Source of the DNA: Mytilus californianus
Taxonomy: Eukaryota > Mollusca > Bivalvia > Mytilida > Mytilidae
Assembly (NCBI RefSeq): GCF_021869535.1
Contig: NW_026262668.1
Coordinates: 67,415,558-67,479,557, forward strand
DNA: 64,000 nucleotides
Direction: 5' to 3'
Under the pieces are notes generated by a model. The model saw only the letters and a list, made by a program, of their open reading frames with translations, was not told where the DNA came from and did no database searches. Shown here one piece after another: positions 57,429-64,000 of this stretch (position 1 is its first letter; every line of letters starts with the position of its first letter). Position numbers and translations under genes: made by a program.

Positions 57429-57923
57429 TAGGAATCGAAACGGTATTTGGAAGGCCATATAATTTACCTCAATTTAGGATAGACTCTTGAATTTTGAAAG
57501 AGTCAAAATAGGATGAACGGATCATATAAACCCGAAGGCAAATATAATACAAGCCCAAACGAAAAAATATAAACAAGTCTAAATTGAAAACAACGTTCAA
57601 ACCAATGATTGCGTTGGATAAAAACCGCAATTTTTATACGTGTGCATGCATAACAAATTTCTTGGTAGATGGGTCTAAATACAGCACAAACAACATTTTC
57701 CAAATTACAAAATGAGTGAAAAAGTATATTTTAACAAAACGCATTTGACTAGCAGGTCGAACAACTGATGTTCTTAAACCCTGCTGACTGCCATTGGCGA
57801 TTGCCAAATAAACGGATCACAAGATGTAACAAAACAGATCTTATTATTAAATTATTACCAAACAGCAAACAATAAACTTGCGGAAAAGATGGTATACCGC
57901 AAACATGAGGTGCAAAAATTTGT

Positions 57924-57967
57924 ACACCATATCCGGATTTCGACAATAAATGTCTCTTCAGTGATGT
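57924..57967 (-). ncRNA. Hammerhead ribozyme motif, unit 3
   Basis: Identical in core and stems to unit 2. Confidence 0.8.
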
Positions 57968-58425
57968 TAGGAATCGAAACGGTATTTGGAAGGCCATATA
58001 TAAATTACCTCAATTTAGGATAGACTCTTGAATTTTGAAAGAGTCAAAATAGGATGAATGGATCATATAAACCCGAAGGCAAATATAATACAAGCCCAAA
58101 CGAAAAAATATAAACAAGCCTAAATTGAAAACAACGTTCAAACCTATGATTGCGTTGGATAAAAACCGCAATTTTTATACGTGTGCATGCAAAACAAATT
58201 TCTTGGTAGATGGGTCTAAATACAGCACAAACAACATTTTCCAAAAGACCAAATGAGTGAAAAAGTATATTTTAACAAAACGCATTTGACTAGCAGGTCG
58301 AACAACTGATGTTCTTAAACCCTGCTGACTGCCATTGGCGATTGCAAAATAAACGGGTCACAAGATGTAACAAAACAGATCTTATTAAAAATGGTATACC
58401 GCAAACATGAGGTGCAAAAATTTGT

Positions 58426-58469
58426 ACACCATATCCGGATTTCGACAATAAATGTCTCTTCAGTGATGT
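58426..58469 (-). ncRNA. Hammerhead ribozyme motif, unit 4
   Basis: Identical to unit 2. Confidence 0.8.
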
Positions 58470-58963
58470 TAGGAATCGAAACGTTATTTGGAAGGCCATA
58501 TAATTTACCTCAATTTAGGATAGACTCTTGAATTTTGAAAGAGTCAAAATAGGATGAACGGATCATATAAACCCGAAGGCAAATATAATACAAGCACAAA
58601 CGAAAAAATATAAACAAGTCTAAATTAAAAACAACGTTCAAACCTATGATTGCGTTGGATAAAAACCGCAATTTTTATAAGTGTGCATGCAAAACAAATT
58701 TCTTGGTAGATGGGTCTAAATACAGCACAAACAACATTTTCCAAATACCAAATGAGTGAAAAAGTATATTTTAACAAAACGCATTTGACTAGCAGGTCGA
58801 ACAACTGATGTTCTTAAACCCTGCTGACTGCCATTGGCGATTGCCAAATAAACGGATCACAAGATGTAACAAAACAGATCTTATTATTAAATTATTATCA
58901 AACAGAAAACAATAAACTTGCGGAAAAGATGGTATACCGCAAACATGAGGTGCAAAAATTTGT

Positions 58964-59007
58964 ACACCATATCCGTATTTCGACAATAAATGTCTCTTCA
59001 GTGATGT
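58964..59007 (-). ncRNA. Hammerhead ribozyme motif, unit 5
   Basis: Core intact; one change in stem III (CCGTAT on the plus strand). Confidence 0.75.
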
Positions 59008-59502
59008 TAGGAATCGAAACGGTATTTGGAAGGCCATATAATTTACCTCAATTTAGGATAGACTCTTGAATTTTGAAAGAGTCAAAATAGGATGAACGGA
59101 TCATATAAACCCGAAGGCAAATATAATACAAGCCCAAACGAAAAAATAAAAACAAGTCTAAATTGAAAACAACGTTCAAACCTATGATTGCGTTGGATAA
59201 AAAGCGCAATTTTTATACGTGTGCATGCAAAACAAATTTCTTGGTAGATGGGTCTAAATACAGCACAAACAACATTTTCCAAAAGACCAAATGAGTGAAA
59301 AAGTATATTTTAACAAAACGCATTTGACTAGCAGGTCGAACAACTGATGTTCTTAAACCCTGCTGACTGTCATTGGCGATTGCCAAATAAACGGATCACA
59401 AGATGTAACAAAACAGATCTTATTATTAAATTATTACCAAACAGAAAACAATAAACTTGCGGAAAAGATGGTATACCGCAAACATGAGGTGCAAAAATTT
59501 GT

Positions 59503-59546
59503 ACACCATATCCGGATTTCGACAATAAATGTCTCTTCAGTTATGT
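59503..59546 (-). ncRNA. Hammerhead ribozyme motif, unit 6
   Basis: Core intact; a stem I pair next to the core is disrupted (CAGTTATG on the plus strand), which probably weakens it. Confidence 0.65.
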
Positions 59547-60000
59547 TAGGAATCGAAACGGTATTTGGAAGGCCATATAATTTACCTCAATTTAGGATAG
59601 ACTCTTGAATTTTGAAAGAGTCAAAATAGGATGAACGGATCATATAAACCCGAAGGCAAATATAATACAAGCCCAAACAAAAAAATATAAACAAGTCTAA
59701 ATTGAAAACAACGTTCAAACCTATGATTGCGTTGGATAAAAACCGCAATTTTTATACGTGTGCATGCAATACAAATTTCTTGGTAGATGGGTCTAAATAC
59801 AGCACAAACAACATTCCAAAAGACCAAATGAGTGAAAAAGTATATTTTAACAAAACGCATTTGACTAGCAGGTCGAACAACTGATGTTCTTAAACCCTGC
59901 TGACTGCCATTGGCGATTGCCAAATAAACGGATCACAAGATGTAACAAAACAGATCTTATTAAAAATGGTATACCGCAAACATGAGGTGCAAAAGTTTGT

Positions 60001-60044
60001 ACACCATATCCGGATTTCGACAATAAATGTCTCTTCAGTGATGT
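60001..60044 (-). ncRNA. Hammerhead ribozyme motif, unit 7
   Basis: Identical to unit 2. Confidence 0.8.
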
Positions 60045-60516
60045 TAGGAAATGGAAACGGTATTTGGAAGGCCATATAATTTACCTCAATTTAGGATAGA
60101 CTCTTGAATTTTGAAAGAGTCAAAATAGGATGAACGGATCATATAAACCCGAAGGCAAATATAATACAAGCCCAAACGAAAAAATATAAACAAGTCTAAA
60201 TTGAAAACAACGTTCAAACCTATGATTGCGTTGGATAAAAACCGCAATTTTTATACGTGTGCATGCAAAACAAATTTCTTGGTAGATGGGTCTAAATACA
60301 GCACAAACAACAGTTTCCAAAAGACCAAATGAGTGAAAAAGTATATTTTAACAAAACGCATTTGACTAGCAGGTCGAACAACTGATGTTCTTAAACCCTG
60401 CTGACTGCCATTGGCGATTGCCAAATAAACGGATCACAAGATGTAACAAAACAGATTTAATTAAAAATGGTATACCGCAAACATGAGGTGCAAAAACATG
60501 AGGTGCAAAAATTTGT

Positions 60517-60560
60517 ACACCATATCCGGATTTCGACAATAAATGTCTCTTCAGTGATGT
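60517..60560 (-). ncRNA. Hammerhead ribozyme motif, unit 8
   Basis: Identical to unit 2; the neighbouring 16-bp duplication lies outside the motif. Confidence 0.8.
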
Positions 60561-61055
60561 AAGGAATCGAAACGGTATTTGGAAGGCCATATAATTTACC
60601 TCAATTTAGGATAGACTCTTGAATTTTGAAAGAGTCAAAATAGGATGAACGGATCATATAAACCCGAAGGCAAATATAATACAAGCCCAACCGAAAAAAT
60701 ATAAACAAGTCTAAATTGAAAACAACGTTCAAACCTATGATTGCGTTGGATAAAAACCGCAATTTTTATACGTGTGCATGCAAAACAAATTTCTTGGTAG
60801 ATGGGTCTAACTACAGCACAAACAACATTTTCCAAATGACCAAATGAGTCAAAAAGTATATTTTAACAAAACGCATTTGACTAGCAGGTCGAACAACTGA
60901 TGTTCTTAAACCCTGCTGACTGCCATTGGCGATTGCCAAATAAACGGATCACAAGATGTAACAAAACAGATCTTATTATTAAATTATTACCAAACAGAAA
61001 ACAATAAACTTGCGGAAAAGATGGTATACCGCAAACATGAGGTGCAAAAATTTGT

Positions 61056-61099
61056 ACACCATATCCGGATTTCGACAATAAATGTCTCTTCAGTGATGT
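61056..61099 (-). ncRNA. Hammerhead ribozyme motif, unit 9
   Basis: Identical to unit 2. Confidence 0.8.
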
Positions 61100-61555
61100 T
61101 AGGAATCGAAACGGTATTTGGAAGGCCATATAATTTACCTCAATTTAGGATAGACTCTTGAATTTTGAAAGAGTCAAAATAGGATGAACGGATCATATAA
61201 ACCCGAAGGCAAATATAATACAAGCCCAAACGAAAAAATATAAACAAGTCTAAATTGAAAACAACGTTCAAACCTATGATTGCGTTGGATAAAAACCGCA
61301 ATTTTTATACGTGTGCATGCAAAACAAATTTCTTGGTAGATGGGTCTAAATACAGCACAAAAAACATTTTCCAAAAGACCAAATGAGTGAAAAAGTATAT
61401 TTTAACAAAACGCATTTGACTAGCAGGTCGAACAACTGATGTTCTTAAACCCTGCTGACTGCCATTGGCGATTGCCAAATAAACGGATCACAAGATGTAA
61501 CAAAACAGATCTAATTAAAAATGGTATACCGCAAACATGAGGTGCAAAAATTTGT

Positions 61556-61599
61556 ACACCATATCCGGATTTCGACAATAAATATCTCTTCAGTGATGT
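61556..61599 (-). ncRNA. Hammerhead ribozyme motif, unit 10
   Basis: One stem II base changed (GAUA opposite UGUC), which keeps a U-G pair. Confidence 0.75.
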
Positions 61600-62055
61600 T
61601 AGGAATCGAAACGGTATTTGGAAGGCCATATAATTTACCTCAATTTAGGATAGACTCTTGAATTTTGAAAGAGTCAAAATAGGATGAACGGATCATATAA
61701 ACCCGAAGGCAAATATAATACAAGCCCAAACGAAAAAATATAAACAAGTCTAAATTGAAAACAACGTTCAAACCTATGATTGCGTTGGATAAAAACCGCA
61801 ACTTTTATACGTGTGCATGCAAAACAAATTTCTTGGAAGATGGGTCTAAATACAGCACAAACAACATTTTCCAAAAGACCAAATGAGTGAAAAAGTATAT
61901 TTTAACAAAACGCATTTGACTAGCAGGTCGAACAACTGATGTTCTTAAACCCTGCTGACTGCCATTGGCGATTGCCAAATAAACGGATCACAAGATTTAA
62001 CAAAACAGATAAAATTAAAAATGGTATACCGCAAACATGAGGTGCAAAAATTTGT

Positions 62056-62099
62056 ACACCATATCCGGATTTCGACAATAAATGTCTCTTCAGTGATGT
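62056..62099 (-). ncRNA. Hammerhead ribozyme motif, unit 11
   Basis: Identical to unit 2. Confidence 0.8.
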
Positions 62100-62594
62100 T
62101 AGGAATCGAAACGGTATTTGGAAGGCCATATAATTTACCTCAATTTAGGATAGACTCTTGAATTTTGAAAGAGTCAAAATAGGATGAACGGATCATATAA
62201 ACCCGAAGGCAAATATAATACAAGCCCAAACGAAAAAATATAAACAAGTCTAAATTGAAAACAACGTTCAAACCTATGATTGCGTTGGATAAAAACCGCA
62301 ATTTTTATACGTGTGCATGCAAAACAAATTTCTTGGTAGATGGGTCTAAATACAGCACAAACAACATTTTCCAAAACACCAAATGAGTGAAAAAGTATAT
62401 TTTAACAAAACGCATTTGACTAGCAGGTCGAACAACTGATGTTCTTAAACCCTGCTGACTGCCATTGGCGATTGCCAACTAAACGGATCACAAGATGTAA
62501 CAAAACAGATCTTATTATAAAATTATTACCAAACAGAAAAAAATAAACTTGCGGAAAAGATGGTATACCGCAAACATGAGGTGCAAAAACTTGT

Positions 62595-62638
62595 ACACCA
62601 TATCCGGATTTCGACAATAAATGTCTCTTCAGTGATGT
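62595..62638 (-). ncRNA. Hammerhead ribozyme motif, unit 12
   Basis: Identical to unit 2. Confidence 0.8.
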
Positions 62639-63094
62639 TAGGAATCGAAACGGTATTTGGAAGGCCATATAATTTACCTCAATTTAGGATAGACTCTTGA
62701 ATTTTGAAAGAGTCAAAATAGGATGAACGGATCATATAAACCCGAAGGCAAATATAATACAAGCCCAAACGAAAAAATATAAATAAGTCTAAATTGAAAA
62801 CAACGTTCAAACCTATGATTGCGTTGGATAAAAACTGCAATTTTTATACGTTTGCATGCAAAACAAATTTCTTGGTAGATGGGTCTAAATACAGCACAAA
62901 CAACATTTTCCAAAAGACCAAATGAGTGAAAAAGTATATTTTAACAAAACACATTTGACTAGCAGGTCGAACAACTGATGTTCTTAAACCCTGCTGACTG
63001 CCATTGGCGATTGCCAAATAAACGGATCACAAGATGTAACAAAACAGATCTAATTAAAAATGGTATACCGCAAACATGAGGTGCAAAAATTTGT

Positions 63095-63138
63095 ACACCA
63101 TATCCGGATTTCGACAATAAATGTCTCTTCAGTGATGT
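63095..63138 (-). ncRNA. Hammerhead ribozyme motif, unit 13
   Basis: Identical to unit 2 within the motif. Confidence 0.8.
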
Positions 63139-63633
63139 AAGGAATCGAAACGGTATTTGGAAGGCCATATAATTTACCTCAATTTAGGATAGACTCTTGA
63201 ATTTTGAAAGAGTCAAAATAGGATGAACGGATCATATAAACCCGAAGGCAAATACAATACAAGCCCAAACGAAAAAATATAAACAAGTCTAAATTGAAAA
63301 CAACGTTCAAACCTATGATTGCGTTGGATAAAAACCGCAATTTTTATACGTGTGCATGCAAAACAAATTTCTTGGTAGATGGGTCTAAATACAGCACAAA
63401 CAACATTTTCCAAAACACCAAATGAGTGAAAAAGTATATTTTAACAAAACGCATTTGACTAGCAGGTCGAACAACTGATGTTCTTAAACCCTGCTGACTG
63501 CCATTGGCGATTGCCAACTAAACGGATCACAAGATGTAACAAAACAGATCTTATTATAAAATTATTACCAAACAGAAAAAAATAAACTTGCGGAAAAGAT
63601 GGTATACCGCAAACATGAGGTGCAAAAACTTGT

Positions 63634-63677
63634 ACACCATATCCGGATTTCGACAATAAATGTCTCTTCAGTGATGT
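63634..63677 (-). ncRNA. Hammerhead ribozyme motif, unit 14
   Basis: Identical to unit 2. Confidence 0.8.
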
Positions 63678-64000
63678 TAGGAATCGAAACGGTATTTGGA
63701 AGGCCATATAATTTACCTCAATTTAGGATAGACTCTTGAATTTTGAAAGAGTCAAAATAGGATGAACGGATCATATAAACCCGAAGGCAAATATAATACA
63801 AGCCCAAACGAAAAAATATAAATAAGTCTAAATTGAAAACAACGTTCAAACCTATGATTGCGTTGGATAAAAACTGCATTTTTTATACGTTTGCATGCAA
63901 AACAAATTTCTTGGTAGATGGGTCTAAATACAGCACAAACAACATTTTCCAAAAGACCAAATGAGTGAAAAAGTATATTTTAACAAAACGCATTTGACTA

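Larger units (their letters stand above)
56490..64000 (-). repeat. Satellite array of 500/540-bp units, each with a hammerhead ribozyme
   Basis: Fourteen full units and one partial follow head to tail from about 56490 to the window end. Two unit lengths occur: long (about 540 bp) and short (about 500 bp), the short form lacking about 39 bp next to the sequence CAAACAGAAAACAATAAAC. The order is L L L S L L S S* L S S L S L, S* having a 16-bp internal duplication. Each unit has, on the minus strand, a hammerhead ribozyme motif. The paired 66- and 82-aa ORFs in each unit are not considered genes. The array lies in the intron of the lectin gene and continues past the window. Confidence 0.95.

Noticed and set aside
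56438..63952. Paired 66-aa and 82-aa minus-strand ORFs in each satellite unit
   Set aside because: Lengths change with a 39-bp indel and units vary in ways not biased to silent sites; the conserved feature is the ribozyme, not a protein.

Overview
This window is eukaryotic, AT-rich and dominated by mobile and tandem DNA. Dispersed sequences (for example the motif around 33519, the retroelement tails at 22160, 39540 and 49471, and SINE-like tails ending in AATC repeats) point to a bivalve, most likely a mussel (Mytilidae). All coding sequence of the host is split by introns, so long single ORFs here are mostly transposon or satellite artefacts.

Three host genes can be pieced together from splice sites and exon phase. 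(1) A phage-type lysozyme gene on the minus strand runs from 32114 to 2929 in five exons and is complete (193 aa); its third intron has been filled by a 13.1-kb inverted-repeat element. (2) A hotdog-fold acyl-thioesterase-like gene lies on the plus strand (24406-28371, two exons seen, 5' end not resolved), nested inside lysozyme intron 2. (3) A C-type lectin domain gene on the minus strand (56090 to 49015, three 3' exons) extends beyond the right edge; its introns carry an LTR element and a large satellite array.

Layout: 186-660 small TIR element with internal tandem units; 743-1185 SINE-like repeat; 2929-4026 lysozyme exons 5 and 4; 4243-17337 foldback element (782/774-bp TIRs, 178-bp satellite in inverted arrays of about 24 and 12.5 units, two BEL/Pao remnants in the loop, 9-bp target duplication); 17950-18051 lysozyme exon 3; 18129-19258 small inverted-repeat element; 20529-22490 reverse transcriptase of Penelope-like type with conserved tail; 24180-25500 transposon fragments and first thioesterase exon; 27602-28371 second thioesterase exon; 31490-32114 lysozyme exons 2 and 1; 34737-36437 Harbinger-like element; 37025-45690 a LINE split by a 6.7-kb foldback element that itself holds a TTAA-flanked element, a 1.1-kb TIR element and palindromic clusters; 46914-47881 another TIR element with internal tandem units; 49015-50234 lectin exons; 50800-53603 gag-only LTR retrotransposon; 54460-55110 two tandem mussel repeat units; 56045-56090 lectin exon; 56490-64000 satellite array.

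The most striking element is the 56490-64000 array: each 500-540-bp unit encodes, on the minus strand, a complete hammerhead self-cleaving ribozyme motif (14 copies). This makes the array a candidate retrozyme-like satellite producing unit-length RNAs. A degraded hammerhead-like motif also sits near 54840-54880. All calls are from reading the sequence; no database search was possible.
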